Assembly: GCA_009903795.1 (NCBI GenBank)
Contig: WYER01000002.1
Location: 1 to 62,920 of the forward strand
Source of the DNA: Nitrososphaerota archaeon
Lineage (GTDB): Archaea > Thermoproteota > Nitrososphaeria > Conexivisphaerales > UBA164
Reading direction: 5' to 3'
Length of the DNA stretch: 62,920 nt
Both the position numbers and the translations under genes were made by a program. Shown in pieces: positions 1 through 8,769 of the stretch; position 1 is the first letter of the stretch, and the number at the start of each line of letters is the position of its first letter. The notes under the pieces are model-generated. The model did not search any database. It had not been told where the DNA came from and saw only the letters and a list, made by a program, of their open reading frames with translations.

Positions 1-960
1 GAAACTAAGAAGAGGAAGCTAATGCTCGTGATAAGACAAGACAGGTACGTTGTGGACGAGCAGAACCATAAGTTAATCCTCAAGGACTTTGAGCTCGAAA
101 TTGATTTCGTAGGCAGGTTAAGGTGGTACGGCAAACAGGGTAGGCTTGAGATATACTACGACGAAGCAAGGAAAGCATGGTACGCTTCAATCCCTGTTGA
201 TGTAGGAGTTGAAATAACTAAAAATGGAAATAAAAGCAAACATATCGTTCACGCTCAAAGGAAAAGCATTCAGGTTGAATCGCCTAAAGGAAACAAAATG
301 GCTTCAATTGACTTAGGCATTAACGTTTTGGCAAGCGTAATCGTAGAAGACGGAACTTGGTTGCTGTACAAAGGCGTTAGAGCTAAGGAAGATTATTTCT
401 ACTTTGAAAAGAAGATAGCAGAAGTACAATCATTAGCAGACAAAAAGAAAAATTTGGGCGAATACAAAGCATATGAAGAGCTATTAAGAGAGAAGAGGAG
501 GTTGCACGGGAAATTAAAGAGAAGATTTCGTCACTTATACAGGAACTTAGCTTCGCACTTAATAAAAGAGTTGCACGGGCTAGGTGTTTCAACTATCTAC
601 TTAGGCTACCCTTTTGAGATAGCTCAGGAGAAGGGCAATAAATTTACAGTAAACGTTTGGTCTTATCGCAAACTCATGGATACAATAGAACTAAAGGCTC
701 AAGAGTATGGGATAAAAGTGTTTGAGGTTGTTGAGTATAATACTTCAAAGTACTGTGCATATCATGATAATGTAGAAGTCGAAAGAAACCCGAGAGGAGT
801 AGTTAGTTGCCCTAAAGGACACAGACTTCATTCAGACCTTAACGGCGCATTGAACATTTTAAAGAAAGCAGTGAACGTAATTGTTTCGACAGTAAAGAAG
901 CCTATATCTTTCATAGTAGATCACAACATAGTAGCACCCGTAAAGGGGTGTAACCCTTGA
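1..960 (+). CDS. tnpB: TnpB (RuvC-like RNA-guided nuclease), 5' end outside window
   Basis: The frame is open from base 1, so the ATG at 22 is probably internal; about 319 residues are visible against some 400 for the family. The three RuvC acidic positions are all present: D in SIDLGIN, E in GYPFEIA and D in HSDLNGALNI. Between the last two is a zinc-finger-like stretch, with C and H in SKYCAYH and C and H in SCPKGH. This is the Cys/His form seen in crenarchaeal TnpB rather than four Cys. Known TnpB proteins cut DNA guided by an RNA made from the right end of their own element, and the right end here is intact. Nothing visible breaks the gene, so it may be active. Confidence 0.92.
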   Translation, partial: ETKKRKLMLVIRQDRYVVDEQNHKLILKDFELEIDFVGRLRWYGKQGRLEIYYDEARKAWYASIPVDVGVEITKNGNKSKHIVHAQRKSIQVESPKGNKMASIDLGINVLASVIVEDGTWLLYKGVRAKEDYFYFEKKIAEVQSLADKKKNLGEYKAYEELLREKRRLHGKLKRRFRHLYRNLASHLIKELHGLGVSTIYLGYPFEIAQEKGNKFTVNVWSYRKLMDTIELKAQEYGIKVFEVVEYNTSKYCAYHDNVEVERNPRGVVSCPKGHRLHSDLNGALNILKKAVNVIVSTVKKPISFIVDHNIVAPVKGCNP

Positions 961-964
961 GACC

Positions 965-1363
965 TCAGGGAACCCTCGCCTCTTCAAGGGCGGGGAGGAG
1001 GTCAGTAAATTCGGGGGAATATCTCCAAACCTCTATTACCATCTGATCGGATGCAAGCGCTATGTACCATGAGCTTACATTCTTTGGATAAAGAAGATCT
1101 TCTATGACTGCAGGGTCAACGGAAAGAAAGACAGCATACTTAGAAGGCGTAAGAAGAACATTCTGAGCAGCAGCAACGGAACCCATAGAAACAACGCTGC
1201 CACTAACGTTCATTTCCTTTAAGGTTTCTGTAAGAACAGGCGCATAAAGGGAGGCTGAAATCACATATACTCCTTGAGAAGTTTTGCTTGCACCAATGTT
1301 ATAAGAAATCAAAGATGCTATTATAATTACGGCTAGAAAAGCAAGAGCTTCAAAGCTTTTCAT
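965..1363 (-). pseudogene. Tungstate/molybdate-binding protein, cut by IS insertion
   Basis: The first 118 or so residues resemble WtpA/ModA-type substrate-binding proteins of ABC importers. There is an N-terminal hydrophobic segment (residues 5-22), then a segment with GSVAAAQNVL, a VDPAVIEDLLYP stretch and SSWYIALASDQMVIEV, the pattern in which WtpA binds oxyanion. The match stops at SPEF, near base 1010. The last residues, TDLLPALEEARVP, are read from the inserted element. A full protein would have about 330 residues, so the rest presumably lies beyond the left edge. No ABC permease or ATPase for this protein is in the window. Family assignment is by motif pattern only. Confidence 0.72.
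974..1006 (+). repeat. IS605-like right end hairpin (possible omega-RNA 3' part)
   Basis: CCTCGCC at 974-980 can pair with GGCGGGG at 989-995 around an eight-base loop, followed by aggaggtcagt. The same sequence, slightly changed, stands alone at 24338-24368. In TnpB systems the right end forms the 3' part of the guide RNA scaffold and the adjoining host sequence acts as guide. The guide here would then start near 1007. That reading is inference from the family. Confidence 0.65.
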
Positions 1364-1444
1364 GGAAACAAGATGTTATAAACAAATTTATTTATTTTTT
1401 GCAAAAATTTTAACGATATTGTTTATTAATTCTTAATGAAGAGT

Positions 1445-2932
1445 TCAGTTATACAAGCTTAGAATAAACATAAGTATGGAGAACTCAAGCACTCCCGTTA
1501 CAATCATAGCAAAAATAGATTCAAAATATCCCATCCTAAAAAACATCATTATAAAGTAAACTATATACGGCACAGCCACGATTATCACGGAAATCAAAAA
1601 GAACGCTATTGAAAGTGTAACCGTGGGACTGCCGCCAGATTTCAGCGTTTCTTCAAATATTATGCCTGTCATCGGTATGCTAGCGGCAGGCCCAAAGAAT
1701 CCTATAAGGAAGGGCAACATGCTCAAGATGCTTCCATGTTTGATCACAATTACCGCAGTAATACTGCCTTCATAAAGGTAGTATGTTATTAAAAGCAAAA
1801 GCAGCTTTGGCAATGCTATTTTTACTTTGCTGAGCGGGAGCATTCTCAGAGCTGAAGCACCTCTCATTTCCATTGCGTAAAAAGCATAAGGAATCAATAT
1901 AGAAAGGTAGGCCATTTCTATGCCCAGGGTAAAAGAAAGCACGTTTAATGCAGATGCAGATGAAGCAACCCCGTTCATGAGGATCACAAGAAAAACTATA
2001 AGGGGTCCTGCTATAAGGGCACCAAGCAATGATCTGCTTGCTGCCTGAAAATCTGCCCTAAGAAGGGCAAGCGTTTTCGATCTTATGATCTTCCACTTAT
2101 TTGAAACTTTTTTGGTTAGAATGGGGAAAAAGGCGGAAGGGGGCCCACTTATCAGCTTCCAGCTTACATCAGGGATAAGTCTATAAACGCCGTACCCAAA
2201 TACTGCTATCCAGAAAACGCTTGCAAGGGCTCCGCTGATGGTGTTTCCAAAGGCCGCACTAACAGGAGGTACAAAATACAGCTGTTCTAAGCTCGAAAGG
2301 CTTATCCTGTACATTATCCCAGATAGAATTAGAGGAATTAGGAAAATAATCGGTAGAAGAGAAGCAACGCTTCTCGTGGCCACAGATGAAACTATTGTTT
2401 TTGACCTTTTGTAAGAAAGTTCAAGGGCTACAAGCTGCAGCAACATGCCAAGGGAGATACCCATAACAACGCTGAAAAAAACATAGAACGCCTTAAAGAT
2501 CAAGCTCATTATAAATGAAACCCCTATGGTACCGTATACTATATAATCAACGGTTTTAAAGATGGCTTTTCCAACTATCCTGTGCAAGTCTTCTGGGTCA
2601 AGGGAAGTGCTCATCAAAAAATCTCTTATGTTTGTTGAACCGTATATTGCATATGAAAGAGGGGTCATCATGCTGCTCACAGAAAGTCCGCCCATGCCAA
2701 AAACGAGCATGGAGCCAGCAAACACACCAAATGATACCTGCTTAAAACTCGTCAGAATAGCAAAAAGCCCTACGTAAAATGAAAATATCAAAGTATAAAT
2801 GATCTTTGTAAACCTTACGTTCCTGATGGATCTTCTCAGGTTTGATGGTCTGAAACCGGTCTGTCTTGCGGCTATATATCCTGCAACTAGAAGCTCGCGT
2901 GCAAGAGCTTCATCGAGACTTATCTTTTTCAT
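1445..2932 (-). CDS. ABC exporter membrane subunit, about 12 helices
   Basis: A 495-residue protein made mostly of hydrophobic segments, about 10 to 12 helices in two halves with a charged stretch in the middle (around residues 255-295). It starts inside the end of the upstream ATPase gene (ATGA overlap at 2929-2932), so the two are translated together. No motif names the substrate. The size and the pairing with a single ATPase fit the ABC-2-like exporters of archaea, in which the permease is a long two-half protein. It could also act in membrane or antibiotic-peptide export. The next gene downstream is the interrupted WtpA-like gene, which is probably a separate unit. Confidence 0.75.
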   Translation of the reverse strand: MKKISLDEALARELLVAGYIAARQTGFRPSNLRRSIRNVRFTKIIYTLIFSFYVGLFAILTSFKQVSFGVFAGSMLVFGMGGLSVSSMMTPLSYAIYGSTNIRDFLMSTSLDPEDLHRIVGKAIFKTVDYIVYGTIGVSFIMSLIFKAFYVFFSVVMGISLGMLLQLVALELSYKRSKTIVSSVATRSVASLLPIIFLIPLILSGIMYRISLSSLEQLYFVPPVSAAFGNTISGALASVFWIAVFGYGVYRLIPDVSWKLISGPPSAFFPILTKKVSNKWKIIRSKTLALLRADFQAASRSLLGALIAGPLIVFLVILMNGVASSASALNVLSFTLGIEMAYLSILIPYAFYAMEMRGASALRMLPLSKVKIALPKLLLLLITYYLYEGSITAVIVIKHGSILSMLPFLIGFFGPAASIPMTGIIFEETLKSGGSPTVTLSIAFFLISVIIVAVPYIVYFIMMFFRMGYFESIFAMIVTGVLEFSILMFILSLYN

Positions 2933-3681
2933 AACGCTTCTGTCAGCTCCTTTATCTCTTCCTCTGCATGTATGGCTTTGAGGAAAGCCTCTTCAAGGGA
3001 ACCGGCGTGAAGCTTTTCCAGTATTTCTTTTGTGGGGCCCGATGTTACCTCTGAACCTTTGTCTATTATGGTGATCCTGTCACATATTTTTTCTGCTATT
3101 TCCATTATATGTGTTGAAAACAGTACAGCGCCGCCTTCCTTTTTATGATTCTGTATTATTTCTTTAAAGATTCTGGCAGACTTGACATCAAGCGCGTTAA
3201 ACGGCTCGTCAAGTATCAGGAGCTTTGGCCTATGCACTATTGCAGCAACTATAGCAACTTTCTGCTTGTTGCCCTGCGAAAGGTTCATTATGTAATTTCC
3301 CAGATATTGTCTTAGCTCAAAGGCATCTATAAGGTGTTCGAGCCTCTGAACATCGCTTACTTTTCTGAGAGATACAACCAGTTCAAGGAACTCTTTAACA
3401 GTTAGCGATTCCAGCACGGCAGGGCTTTCCATTACAGCACCTATGCTGTTCATAAGATCTCCTTTTGGTCTGCCTTTCCCAAGAAGGTCTATTGACCCCT
3501 GATAGTCAACTATGTTCATTATAGCCCTTATTGTTGAAGTTTTGCCTGCGCCGTTCGGCCCGAGCAGCCCAAAAACCTCCCCTTCGTTTATGATAAACGA
3601 TAACCCGTTAACCGCTATCTTATCTCCGTACTTTACAACAAGCTTATCAACTTTAAGGACGTAGCTCAATTCTGTAAACAC
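2929..3681 (-). CDS. ABC transporter ATPase
   Basis: A 250-residue ATP-binding subunit. Walker A is GPNGAGKTS near residue 41, the signature is LSQGNKQKV near 137, Walker B is LLILDEPFNALD near 157, and the switch His is in STHIMEIAEK. The start is a GTG. A T-rich TATA-like stretch lies 20-35 bases upstream (about 3701-3715), consistent with a leaderless transcript. The four-base overlap with the following permease gene shows they form one exporter. The shortened C-terminus and the LSQG signature fit the exporter (CcmA/ABC-2) branch rather than an importer. Confidence 0.9.
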   Translation of the reverse strand: MFTELSYVLKVDKLVVKYGDKIAVNGLSFIINEGEVFGLLGPNGAGKTSTIRAIMNIVDYQGSIDLLGKGRPKGDLMNSIGAVMESPAVLESLTVKEFLELVVSLRKVSDVQRLEHLIDAFELRQYLGNYIMNLSQGNKQKVAIVAAIVHRPKLLILDEPFNALDVKSARIFKEIIQNHKKEGGAVLFSTHIMEIAEKICDRITIIDKGSEVTSGPTKEILEKLHAGSLEEAFLKAIHAEEEIKELTEAL

Positions 3682-3793
3682 TGCCTAAATTTAAGCAAAC
3701 CCTTCAAATAAAAATATTGCAAAAATATTTTCAGCTAGGTGACCAAAACAAGCTCGCAAACAAACTTTTTATATAATCAGCATTAAAAAAATG

Positions 3794-4444
3794 TTATTTT
3801 GATGCCTGCTGAGCTTGCTGCTGTACAGGAGGTAGAACGTAGATCTTATTTCCAAGAACCATGTTGTTAGGAATAAGAACTGTTGTTGTGTTATCCATTT
3901 TCTTTATTACTGTAAAGAGGATGCTAATGTCTTCTACAATGCCTTCCTCTCCAACAAGGTTTACATGATCTGTTATTTTGAAAGGTCTGGAGATCAGAAG
4001 AAATAGCCCCGCAACTGCTTGTCCCATAACTTGCTGCGTTGCAAAACCTATAACTATGCCAAGGAAGCCTCCCACGCTAACCCCAGCAAGGCCTCCGCCT
4101 ACGGCTCCGGCTATAGCAGTTATCAGCGCACCGACACCTATAAGCAAAAAGACGTTTCTGAAAGCTTTTGCAACGTCATGTGTATATTTTATGCGCATAA
4201 AATGATAAATCGTGTCTGCAAATGCAACTATTATAAGGTAGCCAAATACAAGCGTAAGTCCAACGTTTATGTATTCGCTGTAACTTCTGAGCTCTGGGAC
4301 GATGTTTATTTCAAACCACTGGAAAGCGGCCATGACAGCAGCGTAGATGATTATATAGACTATTAGCTTTGTAAGAGATCGCGCATAACCTTTTTCGAGT
4401 AAGTTGCTGGAATTTTGTGTTTTATTTTGAACATTTTGAGACAT
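3794..4444 (-). CDS. MscS-family mechanosensitive channel, short form
   Basis: A 216-residue membrane protein with three predicted helices. The third, Gly/Ala-rich helix (around residues 105-150, with GGGLAGVSVGGFLG) is the MscS pore helix and is followed by GFATQQVMGQAVAGLFLLISRP and the start of the beta domain (VGEEGIVEDISILFTVI, then LIPNNMVLG). These are hallmark MscS positions. The C-terminal alpha/beta domain of E. coli MscS is missing, as in many small archaeal homologues. The last residues are Gln/Ala-rich. It probably relieves osmotic pressure. It stands alone, divergent from the operon starting at 4595. Confidence 0.87.
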   Translation of the reverse strand: MSQNVQNKTQNSSNLLEKGYARSLTKLIVYIIIYAAVMAAFQWFEINIVPELRSYSEYINVGLTLVFGYLIIVAFADTIYHFMRIKYTHDVAKAFRNVFLLIGVGALITAIAGAVGGGLAGVSVGGFLGIVIGFATQQVMGQAVAGLFLLISRPFKITDHVNLVGEEGIVEDISILFTVIKKMDNTTTVLIPNNMVLGNKIYVLPPVQQQAQQASK

Positions 4445-4565
4445 TTATTACATATTTAGTAAGTATAACTTATAAATTTTTTGTAAATTACTCGATAAAT
4501 TAACAAAAATAAATATACTTTTTCACTTTTTATTAAAAGTTTTTTATTTAGAAATATCAAAATCA

Positions 4566-4573
4566 TTTTATAT
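4566..4573 (+). promoter_or_regulatory. TATA box for the 4595-8045 operon
   Basis: ttttatat lies 21 bases before the ATG at 4595, the distance at which archaeal transcription starts at or near the start codon. It decides the start: the ATG at 4595, not the in-frame TTG at 4589. Confidence 0.6.
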
Positions 4574-4594
4574 CCCTTCTGCAAGTTTTTGACT

Positions 4595-6136
4595 ATGAAA
4601 AAACTGGTCTTGACTCTGATTCTTCTGGCATCAGCTTTTTCACTAGTTCCAGTTAACGCTCAGGTGCAGGGTATTGCTGTGACAGGAACTAGCTTTGGAC
4701 CCTCCTCTTCTCCTATAGCAGTAGAACCAGGTTCTTTTAACGTTCCACTTTTTATATACGTAACCAACTTAGCTCAGTATCCGGCGCTGAACGTCAGCGT
4801 GAGAGCAGAAAGCACAAGCGTTTTCTGTATCACGAGTGAACCGCAGAATGTATCTCTTATACCACCAGGAGAAACAGTACCTTTCATAGCTTACGTTAAT
4901 GTAAGTCCGCGGGCCGTTACCAGGGTATACACGCTTCCACTGCAGATAAGCTACGTCCAGGGAGGTTATCAGAAGAACTTTACGTATTCAGCGCAGCTCC
5001 CAGTATCTACGTTTTCAAGCCTGCAGGTTTATTCATGGTACTGGGGGAACGGGGAAACTCTGGCCTATCCAGGCGCTAAAGGGCTTCCACTTACAATTGT
5101 TGTCAGAAACGCGGGAACAAATACTGCATACAACGCTACAGTAACGCTTAACCTGGGCTACCCGTTCTATTTTGCTTCTGGAAAAAGCCTGCATGAATTT
5201 GTTGGTGCTATACCGCCAGGCGCAAGCGTTCCTCTAACATTTTACGTAAACATTAATTCTTCAGCGGTTACCGGGTACTATCCGATCAACTTAACGCTTG
5301 AATGGAACAGCGGCATAGGAACAGTTCAGCAAGTATATGTACCCGTGCTCGGTTCCTCAAATGTCAGACTTCAAGGTTTCGGCACAAATCCACCACAGAT
5401 CTTTCCAGGAACTCAGGATGCTGAGCTGATAATTTACGTAGTTAATTCAGGTAACGTTACTGCAAACAACGTAGAAATAAATGTCTCAACATCAGGGCCA
5501 ATCATCTTCGCATCCCAAACTGCCACCACCATAGGATTGTTGCCACCTGGCACACCGGTTCAGCTTACTTATCTGTTCAACGTGAACAGCAACGCCTCGT
5601 CACCTTCTTATGCTAATGTCTTTATCAGCATATCATACGGCGGAAGAAATTCAGTATCTGTCATAAGATTACCTGTATCGCCTAAGGCTCAGCTAAAAGC
5701 AGTGCCTGAATCTTTGACGTTAACTCAGGGAGCTTCTGACATAAAAGTTACCTATAACATTACAAACTACGGCAACTACACTGCAAAGGACGTGCAGGCT
5801 GAGCTCATACTTCCTAACATGCTAAGCGGCAACACGTACGATTATTTGGGGGATATTCCGCCAGGATCAAGCGCAACTGCTGTGTTTTCCCTTGACGTAA
5901 GCTCAAGCGCTCCAGTCGGCGAGTTCAGGGGAACAATTGTGACATCCTGGTTGCAGGACAACGCTCCAGGAGAAACGTTCAGCCAAAGAATACCTGTGAG
6001 CTTTACTATAAAAGAATCTTTTATAAACCAGTTTTTAGCATATGTTTCGTCTCCTCCAGCCATCTATATCTTGTTAATAGCGATTCTGCTGGTTATAATT
6101 GCGATACTTGCTGTAGTTGCGGCGAGGAGAAGATGA
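4595..6136 (+). CDS. Surface-anchored CARDB-like repeat protein of an ABC exporter
   Basis: About 513 residues. It has an N-terminal signal peptide (hydrophobic core LVLTLILLASAFSLVPV), then at least four beta-rich repeats of 110-120 residues, each with a phrase such as IPPGETVP, IPPGASVP, LPPGTPVQ or IPPGSSATA, and a C-terminal membrane helix followed by AARRR. These repeats match the CARDB/NPCBM-like folds of archaeal surface proteins. Numerous N-x-S/T sites suggest heavy N-glycosylation. The following ATPase gene overlaps by four bases, and the permease comes next; this three-gene set recurs in archaea, where the surface protein is thought to assist the exporter. The substrate is unknown. 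Confidence 0.75.
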   Translation: MKKLVLTLILLASAFSLVPVNAQVQGIAVTGTSFGPSSSPIAVEPGSFNVPLFIYVTNLAQYPALNVSVRAESTSVFCITSEPQNVSLIPPGETVPFIAYVNVSPRAVTRVYTLPLQISYVQGGYQKNFTYSAQLPVSTFSSLQVYSWYWGNGETLAYPGAKGLPLTIVVRNAGTNTAYNATVTLNLGYPFYFASGKSLHEFVGAIPPGASVPLTFYVNINSSAVTGYYPINLTLEWNSGIGTVQQVYVPVLGSSNVRLQGFGTNPPQIFPGTQDAELIIYVVNSGNVTANNVEINVSTSGPIIFASQTATTIGLLPPGTPVQLTYLFNVNSNASSPSYANVFISISYGGRNSVSVIRLPVSPKAQLKAVPESLTLTQGASDIKVTYNITNYGNYTAKDVQAELILPNMLSGNTYDYLGDIPPGSSATAVFSLDVSSSAPVGEFRGTIVTSWLQDNAPGETFSQRIPVSFTIKESFINQFLAYVSSPPAIYILLIAILLVIIAILAVVAARRR

Positions 6137-6903
6137 GCTACGCTGTTGAAGCCGAAAACCTGACAAAGTATTTCGGAAACCTTATAGCTGTTGACAGCGT
6201 CTCATTTAAGGTTAAAAAGGGAGAGATATTCGGGCTTGTTGGGCCAAATGGAGCCGGCAAGAGCACACTTATAAGGATGATCTGTACAGTGTTGAGGCCA
6301 AGCGCGGGAAAAGCCTTGGTAGAAGGGTACGACATCATTAGACAGCCACAGGAAGTCAGAAAGTTAATAGGCGTGGTTCAGGAAAAGCTGATACTTTATG
6401 CGCCTCTAACACCGGTAGAAAACCTTGAATTTTTCGGAAAGCTGTACGGTCTTGATTCAAAGGTATTGAAAGAAAGGATTGCAGAGTTGCTAGAAGAAGT
6501 GAAGCTTTCTGCGGTAAAGGACAAGCCAGTTGGAACATTCTCGACTGGTATGAGGCAGAGGCTTAACATAGCCAGGGCCCTACTGCACGATCCGAAGCTT
6601 GTAATACTGGACGAACCTACAAACGGACTCGATCCGCAAAGCGTAAGATGGGTAAGGGACTATATAGTAAACCTCAAGAACAGGGGACTAACTGTAATAC
6701 TCACTTCGCATGACATGTATGAAATAGATGAGCTTGCTGACACTGTTGCTATAATGGACAAGGGAAAGATACTTGAAATAGGTAAAAAGGAAGATCTTAA
6801 GAGAAAGTACGGAGCAACAAAAATAGAGGATGTATTTCTGGAACTCACAGGTAGAGATCTAAGGGACGAAATAAGCGGAAGATTAAGGAGGAGGGGATGG
6901 TGA
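6133..6903 (+). CDS. ABC exporter ATPase
   Basis: A 256-residue ABC ATPase of the CcmA/DrrA type. Walker A is GPNGAGKST near residue 39, the signature is FSTGMRQRLNIARAL near 136, Walker B is LVILDEPTNGLDP near 155, and the H-loop His is in TSHDMYEID. The C-terminal extension (about 40 residues, ending RRRGW) is usual for exporter ATPases. It overlaps the CARDB-like gene upstream by four bases and the permease downstream by seven, so the three proteins are made together. The Gln loop (VVQEKL) is normal, and nothing looks broken. Confidence 0.93.
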   Translation: MSYAVEAENLTKYFGNLIAVDSVSFKVKKGEIFGLVGPNGAGKSTLIRMICTVLRPSAGKALVEGYDIIRQPQEVRKLIGVVQEKLILYAPLTPVENLEFFGKLYGLDSKVLKERIAELLEEVKLSAVKDKPVGTFSTGMRQRLNIARALLHDPKLVILDEPTNGLDPQSVRWVRDYIVNLKNRGLTVILTSHDMYEIDELADTVAIMDKGKILEIGKKEDLKRKYGATKIEDVFLELTGRDLRDEISGRLRRRGW

Positions 6904-8045
6904 TGAAAGGCCCTCTTTATCATCTTTACGTAATAATGAAAAAAGACCTTACGGAGTTCTACAGGGTGCGGGCAAGGCTCGTTTCCATGATACTCCTTCC
7001 AATACTGCTTATGCTGCTTTTTGGTTACATGTTTCCAAGCAATGGTACAATAACGCACATACCTATAGCAATAGTTAATCAGGATCAGTCTACGGGCGCA
7101 ATAAACGTTATAAACAGCTTCATTTACACGGCAGAGTCTAGCGGAACTTTTAACGTTATAACTTATAGTTCTCTTTCTCAGGCAGAGCAGGCTCTTCTAG
7201 AAGGAAAGGTATACGCTGTGGTGATATTCAGGCAGGGTTTCGGGCAGGAGCTAAGTACAGGCAGCGCAACCGTTCAGGTTATAGTAGATCAGATGAATCC
7301 TACACTCGATCAGATAGTTACTGCAGGGATACAGCAGATATTCTCGCAGCTTAACGTTCAGCTGAGCATTGCACATGGTTTTCCTGCATCATCTTTTGGA
7401 ACGATCTTGGTAAACTTTCAGGGACTTATACCTGGAGCTCTTAGCAGCTTTGAATTTCTTGCACCTGGTTTTATAGCTATGAGCGTGGTAATGGGAGGGC
7501 TAGCCGGGCTTGCCATGGCGTTTTCAAGAGAAAGAGAGCTGGGGACTATGGATGGCATACTGATGACGCCTGTTTCAAGGTTTTCGATAGTCATGGGCAA
7601 GGCAATGGCTCAGGCTATAAGAGGAATAATAAGCGGAATAATAATAGTGATACTCTCAATATTGCTGTTTGGAGTAAAGATATACGGGAACGTCTTTCTT
7701 ATGGCCATTATACTTTTACTTGGGATACTTGCTTTTACTGGACTTGGGATAATAGCTACAAGCTTTGTAAGCGACCAAGAGTCGGCTCAGATGATAATGC
7801 TTATGCTTGAGATGCCTATGATATTCATATCTGGTATATTCTACCCAGTGCTGCAGCTCCCCTGGTGGTTAAGAGATATTGCTTACATGTTCCCGCTCGT
7901 TTATACTGTTACAGGGTTCAGATCTGTCATGGTCATGAACGCACCTCTTTCAGCTGTCTGGAATGACGTTTTGGTACTCCTTATTTATTCTATAGTTACC
8001 TTTGCAATCGCCATACCTCTTTTCCAGAGAATGGTTACAAAGTAG
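6897..8045 (+). CDS. ABC-2 type permease
   Basis: A 382-residue membrane protein of the ABC-2 (DrrB/YhgE-like) family. One N-terminal helix (SMILLPILLMLLFGYMF) is followed by an extracellular domain of about 140 residues (VVIFRQGFGQ and following) and then five helices, with the family stretch SRERELGTMDGILMTPVSR before helix 3. Two starts are possible, the ATG at 6897 and the ATG at 6903, which overlaps the upstream TGA. A strong ribosome binding site, aaggagg, at 6885-6891 serves either. It is the third gene of the operon beginning at 4595. Confidence 0.9.
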   Translation: MVMKGPLYHLYVIMKKDLTEFYRVRARLVSMILLPILLMLLFGYMFPSNGTITHIPIAIVNQDQSTGAINVINSFIYTAESSGTFNVITYSSLSQAEQALLEGKVYAVVIFRQGFGQELSTGSATVQVIVDQMNPTLDQIVTAGIQQIFSQLNVQLSIAHGFPASSFGTILVNFQGLIPGALSSFEFLAPGFIAMSVVMGGLAGLAMAFSRERELGTMDGILMTPVSRFSIVMGKAMAQAIRGIISGIIIVILSILLFGVKIYGNVFLMAIILLLGILAFTGLGIIATSFVSDQESAQMIMLMLEMPMIFISGIFYPVLQLPWWLRDIAYMFPLVYTVTGFRSVMVMNAPLSAVWNDVLVLLIYSIVTFAIAIPLFQRMVTK

Positions 8046-8078
8046 GTTTCAAACCTTTTAAAAATTTTAACCTAATAT

Positions 8079-8095
8079 TTTTTTATTATTTTTTA
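8079..8095 (+). terminator. T-rich terminator of the ABC exporter operon
   Basis: Two T runs (seven and five Ts) lie about 35 bases after the permease stop codon, in the sense strand. This is the U-tract form of archaeal intrinsic termination. A short inverted repeat (ggtttcaaacc, 8046-8056) precedes it. Confidence 0.45.
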
Positions 8096-8184
8096 AGAAA
8101 CAATTTAAAAAAATTTTAAAGAGTTATAAATCATAAAATTCAACATGTATCCGTAAATAATAACAGTGTGATAATCGATTTATT

Positions 8185-8766
8185 ATGTTCAGAGGGCTGA
8201 ATGTTTTAGGCATTCCTGGGAGCCTTAGAAAGGGGTCATTTAACAGGCTTTTGATAAAAAACGCTTTCATGATGCTTCCAGAAGGTTCAAATGCTATAAT
8301 GTATGACATTTCAGCCATACCGCTTTTCAATCAGGATCTGGAAAAGGATCCCCCTGAATCTGTTAGAGATCTAAAGGAAAAGATACGGGCATCAGACATA
8401 GTTCTTATTTCAACACCAGAGTACAACCACAGCTATTCTAGAGTTTTAAAAAACGCAATAGACTGGATTTCGAGACCGTACACAGAAAACCCCTTTGTAT
8501 CAAAAGTTGTGGCCATTTTCTCAGCGTCAACGGGAAGCGTAGGCGGAAGTAGAGCTCAGGAGCACCTCAGGGTAGTCCTTAATGCGCTGGGAGCGCTAGT
8601 AGTACCCAGGCCAGAAGTGATTCTTGTAAACACAAATAAAAAGTTTAGCTCTGAAGGCAAGTTTATAGATCCAGTAGCCATAGAACTCATGCGACAGCTG
8701 TTAAAAGAAGCTGTTAAACTCGCGATTGCTGTAAAAGAGGCTGACAAGGTCCTTCAGAAAATCTAA
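8185..8766 (+). CDS. NAD(P)H-dependent FMN reductase
   Basis: A 193-residue flavodoxin-fold enzyme of the FMN-dependent NADPH reductase family (ArsH/SsuE/YieF group). The phosphate-binding loop is GIPGSLRKGSFNRLL at residues 10-24. The second family motif is STPEYNHSYSRVLKNAIDW at about residues 72-90, followed by a TGSVGGSRAQEHLR stretch typical of the FMN site. It would transfer electrons from NAD(P)H through FMN to quinones, azo compounds or metals; the true acceptor cannot be told. It stands alone, with an A+T-rich leader of 140 bases. Confidence 0.88.
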   Translation: MFRGLNVLGIPGSLRKGSFNRLLIKNAFMMLPEGSNAIMYDISAIPLFNQDLEKDPPESVRDLKEKIRASDIVLISTPEYNHSYSRVLKNAIDWISRPYTENPFVSKVVAIFSASTGSVGGSRAQEHLRVVLNALGALVVPRPEVILVNTNKKFSSEGKFIDPVAIELMRQLLKEAVKLAIAVKEADKVLQKI

Positions 8767-8769
8767 CAG

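Larger units (their letters stand above)
1..1006 (+). mobile_element. IS200/IS605-type element, right part
   Basis: The window opens inside an IS605-like element. It holds most of a TnpB gene, followed 14 bases after the stop codon by a G-rich hairpin that marks the right end. The boundary at about 1006 is set by comparison with a second copy of the same end at 24338-24368: the two are alike up to gtcagt and differ afterwards. Just past the boundary, a minus-strand WtpA-like reading frame begins to match its family, so the element lies inside that gene. The left end and any TnpA gene are outside the window. Confidence 0.85.

Noticed and set aside
383-592. Minus-strand reading frames inside TnpB and many other genes
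   Set aside because: They mirror strongly supported genes on the other strand, have no start signals and do not resemble proteins.
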